Below the pieces are notes generated by a model, which made no database searches, was not told the origin of the DNA, and was given only the letters and a program-made list of their open reading frames with translations. A stretch of DNA of 64,000 nt from assembly GCF_001418335.1 (NCBI RefSeq), contig NZ_LIPP01000135.1, forward strand, positions 1 to 64,000. The letters are read 5' to 3'. This document shows, one piece after another, positions 25,807 through 35,055 of this stretch. How positions within the stretch are numbered: position 1 is the first letter of the stretch; the number at the start of each line of letters is the position of its first letter. Both the position numbers and the translations under genes were made by a program. This DNA comes from Streptomyces aurantiacus. Its GTDB lineage: Bacteria; Actinomycetota; Actinomycetes; Streptomycetales; Streptomycetaceae.

Positions 25807-27288
25807 ATGACTCCAGACATGTCTGATGTGACGCGCGCGAAAAACGGCCGGCCGGTCCACCACTGGCGCAGGGACCTCGTCGAGCTGGCCGCTCTGTTCA
25901 CGGCGGTGGCAGTCGCCGACGCCGTGGCGAACCTGATCGGGCACGGCCCCGACGGCCCCGTCCTGCTCGCGATCTCGGCGGTCGCGCTGATCGCCACGGC
26001 CGGGTTCCACACATGGTGGTCACGCCACCACGGTCACGCCCCTCCGACGGGCGATACCGGCGCCGCCCCGGCCGCGTTCGTGCTGCCGGTCATGGCGGCC
26101 GAGGAGAACCCCGGTGCGCCGGCGGCCGGCTCCGGGGAGACCGTGCTGTGGCGGATGCGTACCACCGTGCGGGACGAACCGGGTTCGCTGGCCGCGCTGT
26201 GCATGGCGCTGGCGGGACTGCGGGTCGACATCCTGAGCCTGCAGACGCATCCGCTGGCCGAGGGCACCGTGGACGAGTTCCTGCTGCGGGCTCCCGCACC
26301 GGTGGCGGCGTCCGAGGTCACGCGTGCGGTGTCGCTGTCAGGTGGCTTCGGCACGTGGATCGAGCGGGCCGACACGCACGACCTGGTGGACGCGCCCACG
26401 CGTGTGCTGGGTCTGGCGACGCGCACCGCGCTGGACGCGGCGGAACTGCCGATGGCGCTGCGGCAGTTGCTGGGGCGGTGCACGATCCGGTCGCTGCCCG
26501 CCTCGTCGGCGCGCGGTGACCGTTCGGAGGAGGGAGCGCCCGTCGAGGGGGCGCTCGACGACACGGTGATGCGGTTGCGCGCACCGGAAGGCGGAGTGAT
26601 CACCGTGGAGCGGCCGTATCTGCCGTTCACGCCCACCGAGTTCGCGCGGGCCCGTGCGCTGGTCGAGCTGGATGCCCGGCTCGGCCCGCGGGTGCCGCGT
26701 AGCCGGGACGTACTGACACTGCCCCAGGGCAACGACATCACGGTGCGCCGCGCCGACGCCGGTGACGTCGGCGCCGCGAAGGCCATGCACGAGCGGTGCT
26801 CGCAGCGGACGCTGCGCCTGCGCTATCACGGCCCGGTCGGCGACGCGGACAAGTACCTCAAACACCTCCTCAGCCCGCACTTCGGGCGCACGCTCGCCGT
26901 GCAGACCGCGTCGGGGCGCGTCGTCGGGCTCGGCCATCTCCTCTGGGACGGCGACGAGACGGAGATCGCGCTGCTGGTGGAGGACGAGTGGCAGCGGCGC
27001 GGTATCGGCGGCGAGCTGATCGGCCGCCTGGTGGCGATGGCCGTCGAAGCCGGCTGCGAGAGCGTGTACGCCGTCACGCAGTCGTCCAACACCGGCATGG
27101 TCGCCGCGATGCGCGGCCTCGGCCTGCCCCTCGACTACCAGGTCGAGGAGGGCACCCTCGTCATCACGGCCCGTCTGGACAAGGCGTCGCTCCACGCCGG
27201 CCTGCCGCCGCACGCCGAAACTCTCGGACACGGGCACGAGTACGAGCAGAGGCCGGCGCCCGAGCCCGAGCCCTCCGTGCGCGACTGA
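25807..27288 (+). CDS. Membrane-anchored ACT domain plus GNAT acetyltransferase
   Basis: Two hydrophobic segments (LAALFTAVAVADAVANLI and VLLAISAVALIATAGFHTWW) occupy residues 28-70. An ACT-like amino acid-binding domain follows (residues 115-180, TVRDEPGSLAALCMALAGLR). After a linker comes a GNAT acetyltransferase (residues 310-450) with the acetyl-CoA pyrophosphate loop in WQRRGIGGELIGRL. The domain order suggests acetylation of a protein or small molecule gated by an amino acid, as in the ACT-GNAT lysine acetyltransferases of actinobacteria, but here tied to the membrane. No ribosome binding site is visible before ATG 25807, and an alternative ATG lies four codons downstream. Monocistronic. 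Confidence 0.85.
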   Translation: MTPDMSDVTRAKNGRPVHHWRRDLVELAALFTAVAVADAVANLIGHGPDGPVLLAISAVALIATAGFHTWWSRHHGHAPPTGDTGAAPAAFVLPVMAAEENPGAPAAGSGETVLWRMRTTVRDEPGSLAALCMALAGLRVDILSLQTHPLAEGTVDEFLLRAPAPVAASEVTRAVSLSGGFGTWIERADTHDLVDAPTRVLGLATRTALDAAELPMALRQLLGRCTIRSLPASSARGDRSEEGAPVEGALDDTVMRLRAPEGGVITVERPYLPFTPTEFARARALVELDARLGPRVPRSRDVLTLPQGNDITVRRADAGDVGAAKAMHERCSQRTLRLRYHGPVGDADKYLKHLLSPHFGRTLAVQTASGRVVGLGHLLWDGDETEIALLVEDEWQRRGIGGELIGRLVAMAVEAGCESVYAVTQSSNTGMVAAMRGLGLPLDYQVEEGTLVITARLDKASLHAGLPPHAETLGHGHEYEQRPAPEPEPSVRD

Positions 27289-27330
27289 CGGAAACGGCTG
27301 ACCTGACCTGACCGCCCGCCCCTTGCACCC

Positions 27331-27380
27331 GTACGGCGGCGGGCCCGGCACGATTGTGATGGCCGGGCCCGCGGCCGTAC
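27331..27380. terminator. Strong bidirectional terminator hairpin
   Basis: The 20-nt arms GTACGGCGGCGGGCCCGGCA and GGCCGGGCCCGCGGCCGTAC pair at 18 of 20 positions around a 10-nt loop. The hairpin lies between the convergent ACT-GNAT and gamma-lyase genes. Confidence 0.75.
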
Positions 27381-27434
27381 AGGTTTCGGGCCGAACTCCC
27401 CCGCGCCTCCCCCGCACCCTCGTCGGCGCCCCGA

Positions 27435-28760
27435 CTACCGCCGCGCCGCGGCCACCCGTACGACATCGCTGTCCCGCGCCCGGCCCAGCGCCTCGTCCAG
27501 GTCGCGCCAGAGGTCCTCCACGTCCTCCAGTCCCACCGACAGTCGCAGGAGTCGGTCGGTCACGCCGCTCCCACGCCGGTCCGCCGCGTCCACGACGCGA
27601 TGGCTGATCGAGGCGGGGTGCTGGATCAGCGTGTCGACGCTGCCAAGGCTCACCGCGGGGGTGACCAGCCGGACCGCGGCGATCACCTCGTGCGGATCGC
27701 CATGGACCTCGAAAGCGATCATGGCGCCGCCGATCCGCGGATAGTGGACCCGGGCCACCCGTGGGTCGGCGGAGAGACGCCGGGCCAGTTCCGCGGCGTT
27801 GGCGGAGGCGGCGCGCACCCGTACGGGCAGCGTCGACAGGCCGCGCAGCAGCAGATAGCCGGCGAGCGGATGCAGCACGCCTCCCGTGGCGAACCGCACC
27901 TGCCTGAGCCGCCCGGCGAACTCCTCGTCGCAGGCCACGACCCCGGCCATCACGTCACCGTGTCCGCCCAGGTACTTGGTGGCGCTGTGGAGCACGAGCC
28001 GTGCGCCGTGTTCGGCGGGCCGTTGCAGCACCGGTGTGGCGAAGGTGTTGTCGACGAGCAACGGAACGCTTCCACAGGCATGGGCGACGGCCCGCAGATC
28101 GAGTTCGGCGAGCGTCGGATTGGCCGGTGACTCGACCAGGACCAGACCGGTGTCCGGCCGTAGCGCGTCCTCGATCCCCGCGGGGTCGACCCACGTCACC
28201 TCGGAGCCGAGCAACCCAGCCGTCAGCAGGTGATCACTGCAGCCGTACAGGGGCCGCACCGCCACGACATGGCGCAGCCCCATGGAGTTCCGTACGAGGA
28301 GCACCGCGCTCAGCGCCGCCATACCGCTCGCGAAGGCGACGGCGCTCGGGGTGCCCTCCAGCCGGGCGAGAGCCGTCTCGAACCGGGCGACGGTCGGGTT
28401 GCCGAGCCGGCCGTAGACCGGGGGCCCGTCCGGTTCGGCCCCGTCGGTGGCGAAGGCGTCGATGCGGGCCGCCTCGCCGCGGCTGTCGTACGAGGGATAG
28501 GTGGTCGAAAGATCGATCGGCGCGGCGTGCAGCCCCTGCCGGGCGAGGTCGTCCCGCCCCGCGTGCACGGCTTCGGTGTCCAGGGCCCGCCGCGCTCCGG
28601 GCCCCGCTGCCTCCACCACACCCACCACACCCACGGTCCTCGCCGTCCCCACCGCTCCCACCGTCCCCACCGCTCCCGCCGTCTCCGCCGCCCCGGTCGT
28701 CCGCCCGCTCTCGTCCGCCGTGTCGTGGAGCCCGTTGTCAGTGCTGCTGCCGAAGTCCAT
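27435..28760 (-). CDS. Methionine gamma-lyase-like PLP enzyme (Cys/Met metabolism family)
   Basis: This 441-residue trans-sulfuration-family enzyme has its PLP lysine in [17 protein letters not shown], the phosphate-binding FASGMAAL segment, and [11 protein letters not shown]. The residue after the active-site tyrosine motif is cysteine ([11 protein letters not shown]), as in methionine gamma-lyases; cystathionine synthases and lyases usually have a second glycine there. It would split methionine to methanethiol, ammonia and 2-oxobutyrate. Residues 20-55 are a low-complexity Ala/Gly/Val/Thr insertion ([18 protein letters not shown]) from DNA repeats. The divergent Lrp-type gene probably controls it. 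Confidence 0.85.
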   Translation of the reverse strand: MDFGSSTDNGLHDTADESGRTTGAAETAGAVGTVGAVGTARTVGVVGVVEAAGPGARRALDTEAVHAGRDDLARQGLHAAPIDLSTTYPSYDSRGEAARIDAFATDGAEPDGPPVYGRLGNPTVARFETALARLEGTPSAVAFASGMAALSAVLLVRNSMGLRHVVAVRPLYGCSDHLLTAGLLGSEVTWVDPAGIEDALRPDTGLVLVESPANPTLAELDLRAVAHACGSVPLLVDNTFATPVLQRPAEHGARLVLHSATKYLGGHGDVMAGVVACDEEFAGRLRQVRFATGGVLHPLAGYLLLRGLSTLPVRVRAASANAAELARRLSADPRVARVHYPRIGGAMIAFEVHGDPHEVIAAVRLVTPAVSLGSVDTLIQHPASISHRVVDAADRRGSGVTDRLLRLSVGLEDVEDLWRDLDEALGRARDSDVVRVAAARR

Positions 28761-28795
28761 ACACGGCAGCCTGAACAACAACCGGAGGATGCGCT

Positions 28796-28817
28796 CCGAA
28801 GCCCGTGTTACGTTCGG
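28796..28817. promoter_or_regulatory. Inverted repeat over the Lrp gene promoter
   Basis: CCGAA and TTCGG arms, 12 nt apart, cover a TACGTT box (28809-28814) that sits 6 nt before the ATG of the Lrp-type gene. This suits autoregulation of a leaderless transcript and shared control of the divergent gamma-lyase. Confidence 0.45.
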
Positions 28818-28820
28818 CTC

Positions 28821-29327
28821 ATGGCCGAATCCGTCGTACTGGACCCGGTGGACCTCCACCTCCTGTCCCTGTTGCAGAACGACGCCCGGACCACGTACCG
28901 GGATCTCGCCGCCCAGGTCGGTGTCGCGCCCTCGACCTGCCTGGACCGAGTCACCCGGCTGCGCCGCTCGGGCGTGATCCTGGGCCATCAGCTGCGGCTC
29001 GATCCGGCCAAGCTGGGCCGGGGCCTGGAGGCGCTGTTGTCCGTGCAGGTCAGGCCGCACCGGCGGGAGTTGGTCGGGCCGTTCGTGGAGCGGATCAGGA
29101 CGCTGCCGGAGTCTCGTACCGTCTTCCATCTCACCGGGCCCGACGACTATCTGGTGCATGTCGCGGTCGCCGACATGGCGGATCTGCAGCGGCTGGTGCT
29201 CGACGGTTTCACCGCCCACCGCGAGGTGGCGCGCGTCGAAACCCGGCTGATCTTCCAGCAGTGGGACTGCGGACCTCTGCTGCCGCCCGATCCTCCGGGT
29301 GCCCCGCCCTCGGCGAAATCGGGGTGA
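28821..29327 (+). CDS. Lrp/AsnC-family transcriptional regulator
   Basis: An N-terminal helix-turn-helix (LLSLLQNDARTTYRDLAAQV, GVAPSTCLDRVTRLRRSGVI) precedes a RAM/ACT-like effector domain (FVERIRTLPESRTVFHLTG, YLVHVAVADMADLQRLVLD). The 168-residue length is normal. It is divergent from the methionine gamma-lyase-like gene, with 60 bp between starts, which suggests it senses an amino acid such as methionine and controls that gene. The frame is open far upstream, but ATG 28821 begins the conserved protein and follows a TACGTT box by 6 nt with no ribosome binding site. Confidence 0.92.
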   Translation: MAESVVLDPVDLHLLSLLQNDARTTYRDLAAQVGVAPSTCLDRVTRLRRSGVILGHQLRLDPAKLGRGLEALLSVQVRPHRRELVGPFVERIRTLPESRTVFHLTGPDDYLVHVAVADMADLQRLVLDGFTAHREVARVETRLIFQQWDCGPLLPPDPPGAPPSAKSG

Positions 29328-29389
29328 CAGGGCCCTAGGCCCGGAAAACCGGGCTGACGCGGTGCCCGTCGCCGTATGAGGATGGCCGC

Positions 29390-31081
29390 ATGTCACAGAC
29401 GAAGAACCCGCTGCCCCGAGAGGTCGCCGACACGTACGTCGACGAGCTCATCGCCCTCGACCCGGTCACCGGTACGTATCTCGGCGTGAAGGAGAGTTCC
29501 AGCAGGTTGCCCGACACCTCGCCCGCCGGCCAGGAGGCGCTCGCCCAACTGGCGCGGGTGACGCTGGCCCGGCTCGACGAGGCGGAGCGGCAGCCGGGCG
29601 CGGACAGTGACATCGAGCGCCGTTGCGCGCGCCTGCTGCGTGAGCGGCTCACCGCCGAACTCGGTGTGCACCAGGCCGAGGAGGGCCTGCGGGCCGTCGG
29701 CAACATGCACACGGCCGCGCACGCGGTGCGCGAGGTGTTCACCATCACTCCGACGGAGACGGACGAGGACTGGTCCGCGATCGCCCAGCGGCTGCGCGCC
29801 GTACCGACGGCCCTCGCCGGTTACCGCGAGTCACTCGGTCTCGGTCTTGAGCGCAAGCTGTACGCGGGGCCGCGGCCGACCGCGACGTTCGTCCAGCAGC
29901 TCACGGAGTGGTCGGACACGGACGGTTCGGGCCGCGGCTGGTTCGAGGACTTCGCGTCGGCAGGGCCCGAGGCACTGCGCGCGGAACTCGACGAGGCCGC
30001 CCGCGCCGCGACCGCGGCCGTCGTCGTGCTGCGCGACTGGATGCGTGACGTGTACGCACCCGCGATCGAGGGCGCGCCCGACACGGTGGGCCGCGAGCGG
30101 TACGCGCGCTGGTCGCGCTACTTCAACGGTACGGATCTCGATCTGGACGAGGCGTACGCGTACGGCTGGGCCGAGTACCACCGGCTCCTCGCCGAGATGA
30201 AGAAGGAGGCGGAGAAGGTCCTGCCCGGCGCCGAGACCCCGTGGGTGGCGCTCGCGCACCTGGACGAGCACGGCAGGCACATCGAGGGCGTGGAGGAGGT
30301 CCGCGAGTGGCTGCAGTCCCTGATGGACCGGGCCATCGAGGAACTGGACGGCACGCACTTCGAACTCGCCGAGCGGGTACGGAAGGTGGAGTCCCGCATC
30401 GCCCCGCCGGGCAGCGCCGCCGCCCCGTACTACTCGGCTCCGAGCGAGGACTTCTCCCGCCCCGGACGTACGTGGCTGCCGACGATGGGGCAGACCCGTT
30501 TCCCGGTGTACGACCTGGTGTCGACCTGGTACCACGAGGGTGTCCCCGGCCATCACCTCCAGCTCGCCCAGTGGGTGCATGTCGCGGGGGACCTCTCCCG
30601 CTACCAGGCCACCGTGGGCGGGGTCAGCGCCAACGCCGAGGGCTGGGCCCTGTACGCGGAACGGCTCATGGACGAACTCGGCTACCTCAAGGACGCCGAG
30701 GAGCGGCTCGGCTACCTGGACGCCCAGATGATGCGCGCGGCCCGCGTCATCGTCGACATCGGCATGCATCTGGAGCTGGAGATTCCGGCCGAGTCGCCTT
30801 TCCACCCGGGTGAGCGCTGGACTCCGGAGCTGGCCCAGGAGTTCTTCGGCGCGCACAGCAGCCGCCCGGCGGACTTCGTGGAGAGCGAACTGACCCGCTA
30901 TCTCTCCATCCCCGGTCAGGCCATCGGCTACAAGCTCGGCGAACGCGCCTGGCTGCTGGGCCGCGCGAACGCGCAGAAGCGCCACGGCGACGCCTTCGAC
31001 GCGAAGGCGTGGCACATGGCGGCGCTGTCCCAGGGTTCCCTGGGCCTGGACGACCTCGTGGACGAACTGTCCCGGCTCTGA
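29390..31081 (+). CDS. DUF885-family metallopeptidase
   Basis: This 563-residue zinc peptidase-like protein belongs to DUF885. The gluzincin-like motif is HEGVPGHHLQ, preceded by VYDLVSTWY, with a downstream glutamate in NAEGWALYAERLMDE. No signal peptide is visible, so it is cytoplasmic; Streptomyces genomes often carry several paralogues. GAGGA about 8 nt upstream supports ATG 29390. The gene stands alone, 62 bp after the Lrp-type regulator, and read-through from it is possible. The physiological substrate is unknown. Confidence 0.88.
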   Translation: MSQTKNPLPREVADTYVDELIALDPVTGTYLGVKESSSRLPDTSPAGQEALAQLARVTLARLDEAERQPGADSDIERRCARLLRERLTAELGVHQAEEGLRAVGNMHTAAHAVREVFTITPTETDEDWSAIAQRLRAVPTALAGYRESLGLGLERKLYAGPRPTATFVQQLTEWSDTDGSGRGWFEDFASAGPEALRAELDEAARAATAAVVVLRDWMRDVYAPAIEGAPDTVGRERYARWSRYFNGTDLDLDEAYAYGWAEYHRLLAEMKKEAEKVLPGAETPWVALAHLDEHGRHIEGVEEVREWLQSLMDRAIEELDGTHFELAERVRKVESRIAPPGSAAAPYYSAPSEDFSRPGRTWLPTMGQTRFPVYDLVSTWYHEGVPGHHLQLAQWVHVAGDLSRYQATVGGVSANAEGWALYAERLMDELGYLKDAEERLGYLDAQMMRAARVIVDIGMHLELEIPAESPFHPGERWTPELAQEFFGAHSSRPADFVESELTRYLSIPGQAIGYKLGERAWLLGRANAQKRHGDAFDAKAWHMAALSQGSLGLDDLVDELSRL

Positions 31082-31152
31082 CCCACACAGGACTCCGGCC
31101 CACACCGGACTCCGACCCGCACAGGAATCTCACTCACACACGGCTCCGACTC

Positions 31153-31230
31153 GTACACGGCGGCCGGCCCGGTCGCCGTGTACGGGGGCCGATTGCTCGG
31201 CCGCCGTGTACGGGAGCCGAGTTGCTCGGC
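31153..31230. repeat. Hairpin plus 28-bp tandem repeat between convergent genes
   Basis: GTACACGGCG (31153-31162) pairs with CGCCGTGTAC (31174-31183), a 10-bp perfect stem. A 28-bp unit beginning CGCCGTGTACGGG and ending TTGCTCGGC occurs at 31174-31201 and, with a one-base insertion and one change, at 31202-31230. It probably ends transcription of both flanking convergent genes. Confidence 0.65.
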
Positions 31231-31242
31231 CCCCGCCCCCAC

Positions 31243-31758
31243 TCACCGTCCCAGCAGCCTCAGTTGGACGAGTCCGAGCCAGGTCTCCGGGCCCGGCTCG
31301 GCGTGGGTCGCGCGTACCGCGTAGCGTCCCGGGGCGAGGGGGATCCGCAGATGCCCCGTCTTGGTGGACTCCTCCCCCGGCCACGCCGCGTCGAACAGGA
31401 TGACGGCCCCGGGAACCTGCCAGTGCACCTCTCGGCCCCATGCCGCGGTGTCGAGGGCGGCCGGCACCTCGGCCAGCAGCTCGCGTTCCGACTCGCCCGC
31501 GAACCACCGTACGAACGTGGTGTGTTCGGGCAGGTAGGCGGTGGCGGCCGGTTCGTCACCGAGGACGAGGGCCGTGGCGTTGCCGACGGGCAGCAGGCCG
31601 GTGAGGCCCTCCACCTCGCACGCCCTGTCGTAGTCGGAAGCCAGCTCGTCGCCGTCGGCCCCCGTCCAGAACGGCAGCACCACTTCCGGTATCGCTATGA
31701 GCGGTCCACCGCCCGACTCGACCCACTCGACCGAACTGGGATCCGCATAACTCACCAT
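31243..31758 (-). CDS. Imm21-family immunity protein homologue
   Basis: This 171-residue soluble protein matches the Imm21 pattern as I know it: SVEWVESGGGPLIAIPE, an acidic FWTGADGDELASDYDRAC segment, LLPVGNATALVLGDEPAATA and VILFDAAWPG. Imm21 proteins are predicted to neutralise polymorphic toxins in contact-dependent competition. No toxin, WXG100/ESX or secretion gene lies nearby, so it is an orphan immunity gene, either a defence against neighbours or repurposed. TAGTTT lies 6 nt before the ATG, consistent with a leaderless transcript. It converges on the DUF885 gene. Confidence 0.75.
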   Translation of the reverse strand: MVSYADPSSVEWVESGGGPLIAIPEVVLPFWTGADGDELASDYDRACEVEGLTGLLPVGNATALVLGDEPAATAYLPEHTTFVRWFAGESERELLAEVPAALDTAAWGREVHWQVPGAVILFDAAWPGEESTKTGHLRIPLAPGRYAVRATHAEPGPETWLGLVQLRLLGR

Positions 31759-31843
31759 GCGCAGAAACTACACGCCCGCGCGGCCCCGAATTGACGCTTC
31801 CTTTGCTCGGCCTCACAGCTGATACGTGACTGAGTCCGGACGA

Positions 31844-31901
31844 CCGCCACAGGGGCGCCCCGGTCGTGGCGGCGGCCCCGGTCGAGGTCCGGTCGAGGTC
31901 C
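31844..31901. terminator. Hairpin and short repeats downstream of sbcC
   Basis: CCGCCAC (31844-31850) pairs with GTGGCGG (31866-31872) around the self-complementary GGGGCGCCCC. It is flanked by two adjacent copies of GGTCGAGGTCC (31880-31901). It lies just past the leftward sbcC stop. Confidence 0.4.
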
Positions 31902-31925
31902 GGTCCAGAGCCGGTCAGGGCGCCG

Positions 31926-34916
31926 TCAGCCTGCGCCCCGCTGCCGGACCACCGACCCCGACCGCCCCTTCACGACCTCCAGTTGCGCATGGATACGTCG
32001 CCGCAGGTCCGCGACGTGACTGACGATGCCGACGCTGCGGTCCCGCTCCCGCAGCGAGTCGAGCACGTCCAGGACCTCGTCGAGCGTCTGGTCGTCGAGG
32101 CTGCCGAAGCCCTCGTCGATGAAGAGCGTGTCGAGGCGTACCCCTCCCGCTTCGTCGGTGACGACGTCCGCGAGGCCCAGCGCGAGTGCGAGGGAAGCGA
32201 AGAACGTCTCACCTCCGGAGAGCGTCGCCGTGTCACGCTCACGCCCGGTCCAGGCGTCCACGACATGCAGCCCGAGGCCGCTGCGGCCACGCCCGGCCCG
32301 GTCGTCGGAGTGGACGAGGGTGTACCGCCCGGCGGACATGCGCCGCAGCCGGGCCGTGGCGGCTGCCGCGACCTGTTCCAGACGGGCGGCGAGGACGTAC
32401 GACTCCAGGCGCATCCTGCGTTCGTTGTCCGCGGAGGTGCCGGCCGCGAGCGTCGCGAGGCGGGCCACGCGGTCGTGCTCCTCGCGCAGCGGCCCCAGCC
32501 TGCGGACCGACGCGGTGGCCCGCTGGGTCAGCCGGTCGAGTTCCGTGCAGCGGCGGAGGGCCGCGTCGCGCGCGGAGGCCGCCTCGCGCACCCGCCGGAC
32601 GGCCACGGCGGCGGTCTCCTCGGCGGCCCGCACGTCGGCGGCCGGCCGGTGCGCGGCGGCTGCCGTCTCCGCCTCCGCGAGCACCGCGCGGACCGTCGCC
32701 TCCTCCTGCTGCCAGGCGTCGAGCCTGCGTTGCAGCTCGCGGTGGGCCACGTCGTCGAGGAGGGCGTCCGCGGCGGCCTGCGGCGTGTCGAACCCGGCGC
32801 GGAAGGCCGCGTCGGCGAGTCGCGCGTCGGCGTCCTTGAGCCGCTGCGCGGTGTCCGCCGCGACGCGCGCGGCGTCCGCTGCCTCCGTGAGCGTCGAGAC
32901 CAGCCGCTCCAACTGGGCGGCCCGCTCGGCGACACTGCCCGCCGAGCCTCTGGCCTGCGCCAACTCCCCTTCTAGGGCCGCCGTTTCGCGCGCCAGGGCG
33001 TCCCTGCGCGCGGCCCGGGAGGCGCCGCGTACGGCGGCCTCCTGGTGGGCGGTGAGCCGGCGCCCGTGTTCGTGTTCGGCCTGCCGGAGTGCCTCGCCGG
33101 CCGCGTGCAGCCCGGAGGCGGCGGCCCGCGCCTCGGCGTGTCGGCGCTCCAACTCCGCGGCCTGCTCGGCGAGTCGGCCGGTGGGCGTGTCTCCCGCCTC
33201 GGCGGTCGCGGCGGCCAGCGCCTCGCGCACCACCCCGAGCCGCCGCTCCTCCTCGGTGCGCTGCTCGTCGGCGCTCTGGTAGGCGGCGAGCGCGGCGTCC
33301 TCGGCCCGCTGGTCGATGTGCCCTTCGACCTTCCGGGCGGGAACGGGGTGCTCGGTGGCACCGCAGACGGCGCAGGCCTCACCGTCCACGAGGCCCGCGG
33401 CGAGTTCCGCGGCGATGCCCGCGAGGCGCTGTTCCTTCAGGTCCAGCCAGTGGGCGCGCGCGTCCGTCGCCCGTTCGCGAGCGGCGAGCACGCGCGCGTG
33501 GGCCTCGTCGGTGTCCCCGGCGAGCTGGTCACGCAGCCGGGCGGCCGACAGCCGCGACCGGGCGGGGTCGCGCTGGACCGCGAGCTGTTCGGCGCGGGTG
33601 GCGGCCTCCTGGGCTTCCTCGATACGGGTCTGGAGGCCGGCCCTGCTCGTCTCCCACTGGGAGAGCCAGTGCTCGGTGTCCTGCAGCACGTCGTCGTCGG
33701 CGCGCTCCTCGCGGTCCAACGCCTGGCGTGCGGTGGCGAGTTCGGCGAGCCGGTGCTCGCCGCGGCGGGCCGACTCCAGTCCGCCCAGCTCCTCGGCGGC
33801 CTTGCGCGCGGCGGTCGCGAGGCCCGTGGCCCCGGCGTCGGTGAAGGTGTCGGGCAGCTGGGCACGCGCGCGTGCCTCGGCGTCGGCCGCCCGCCGGTGC
33901 TCGGCCCCGGTCGCGTCGCGCAGCCCGAGCGCGGGCGCCACCGCTTCGGCCTTGCGGGCCCGCTCCATCCGGGTCCGGTCCTCCCTATGGGCCCCGGAGC
34001 GCTCTTCAAGGCGGGCGGCCCGCTCCCGTGCCTCGGCGAACCGGTGCTGGAGCCGCGCCACTTCGCGTACGTCCTCCAGTACGCGATCCGCGGCGGCCTG
34101 AGCCGACTCGGTGGCCGACTGCGCGCACCGCGTGATCGTGAACCGTTCCCGGGCCGTGCTCCTGGCGATCGCCGCCCACTCCAGAACGGCCTCGGCGAGC
34201 CCCGGGGCACCGGGGGCCAGATCGGGCAGCGGCAGCTCGACGAGGTCACCGGCGGCCTGCTGCATCCGGTGGGCGTCGGCGAGCAGCTCGGCGTCCCCGG
34301 CGCGCACCCGCGTCTCGGCCGCGCGCCTGCGCTCGGCCAGGCGCTGCTCGACGGCGGCGAAGCGCCGGGTGTCGAAGAGGCGCCCGAGCAGTTTGCCGCG
34401 GGCCTCGGCGTCGGCCCGCAGGAAGCGCGCGAAGTCGCCCTGCGGCAACAGCACGACCTGGCAGAACTGCTCGCGGCTCATCCCGAGGAGCTGGGTGATC
34501 TCCTCGCCGATCTCCTGGTGGGAGCGGCTGAGGTCCTTCCAGGAGCCGGCGGGCACGTGGTACTCGCGCAGCCAGCTCTGTGCCTTCTCCGTCGTGGTGC
34601 CCGTGCCGCGCTTCTTGGGGCGCTGCCAGGGCGGCTGCCGGGTCACCTCCAAACGGCGCCCCGCCACGGTGAGTTCGAGCTTGACCTCGGTGCGGGTGCC
34701 GGGCGGCGCGTGGTCGCTGCGCAGCGAACCGCCCTGCCGGGCGCCCGGCACGGAGCCGTACAGTGCGAAGCAGACGGCGTCCAGGACGGAGGTCTTGCCG
34801 GCGCCGGTCGGACCGTGCAGCAGGAAGAGCCCGGCGGCCGACAGGTTGTCGAAGTCCACCTCCTGGGTGCCGCCGAACGGCCCGAACGCGGTGATGTGCA
34901 GCCGGTGCAGCCTCAT
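31926..34916 (-). CDS. sbcC: Exonuclease subunit SbcC
   Basis: This SMC-like ATPase forms the SbcCD nuclease, which opens DNA hairpins and protein-blocked ends. The 996-residue protein has an N-terminal Walker A (GPTGAGKTS, residues 36-44) and the Q-loop LPQGDFARFL. Two long coiled-coil arms flank a zinc hook (CAVC in GEACAVCGATEHP). The ABC signature is TLSGGETFFASLALALG and Walker B is LDTLFIDEGFGSLD. GAGGGGG precedes ATG 34916; the frame is open a further 258 codons upstream, but that is sbcD in antiphase. It follows sbcD by 139 bp and is in the same operon. Confidence 0.95.
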   Translation of the reverse strand: MRLHRLHITAFGPFGGTQEVDFDNLSAAGLFLLHGPTGAGKTSVLDAVCFALYGSVPGARQGGSLRSDHAPPGTRTEVKLELTVAGRRLEVTRQPPWQRPKKRGTGTTTEKAQSWLREYHVPAGSWKDLSRSHQEIGEEITQLLGMSREQFCQVVLLPQGDFARFLRADAEARGKLLGRLFDTRRFAAVEQRLAERRRAAETRVRAGDAELLADAHRMQQAAGDLVELPLPDLAPGAPGLAEAVLEWAAIARSTARERFTITRCAQSATESAQAAADRVLEDVREVARLQHRFAEARERAARLEERSGAHREDRTRMERARKAEAVAPALGLRDATGAEHRRAADAEARARAQLPDTFTDAGATGLATAARKAAEELGGLESARRGEHRLAELATARQALDREERADDDVLQDTEHWLSQWETSRAGLQTRIEEAQEAATRAEQLAVQRDPARSRLSAARLRDQLAGDTDEAHARVLAARERATDARAHWLDLKEQRLAGIAAELAAGLVDGEACAVCGATEHPVPARKVEGHIDQRAEDAALAAYQSADEQRTEEERRLGVVREALAAATAEAGDTPTGRLAEQAAELERRHAEARAAASGLHAAGEALRQAEHEHGRRLTAHQEAAVRGASRAARRDALARETAALEGELAQARGSAGSVAERAAQLERLVSTLTEAADAARVAADTAQRLKDADARLADAAFRAGFDTPQAAADALLDDVAHRELQRRLDAWQQEEATVRAVLAEAETAAAAHRPAADVRAAEETAAVAVRRVREAASARDAALRRCTELDRLTQRATASVRRLGPLREEHDRVARLATLAAGTSADNERRMRLESYVLAARLEQVAAAATARLRRMSAGRYTLVHSDDRAGRGRSGLGLHVVDAWTGRERDTATLSGGETFFASLALALGLADVVTDEAGGVRLDTLFIDEGFGSLDDQTLDEVLDVLDSLRERDRSVGIVSHVADLRRRIHAQLEVVKGRSGSVVRQRGAG

Positions 34917-35055
34917 CGGGCCCCCTCGAAGCAGAGCCCGCCGGCCGCCGCGCCACGCAGACCACGCGGGCGGTCCGGGCCGTGCGGCCGAGTCGGACCC
35001 CCCGGGCTGAGCGGGTCGTCGTACGCGGTCACCTGGCTGATCGGGTCGTACGGAG

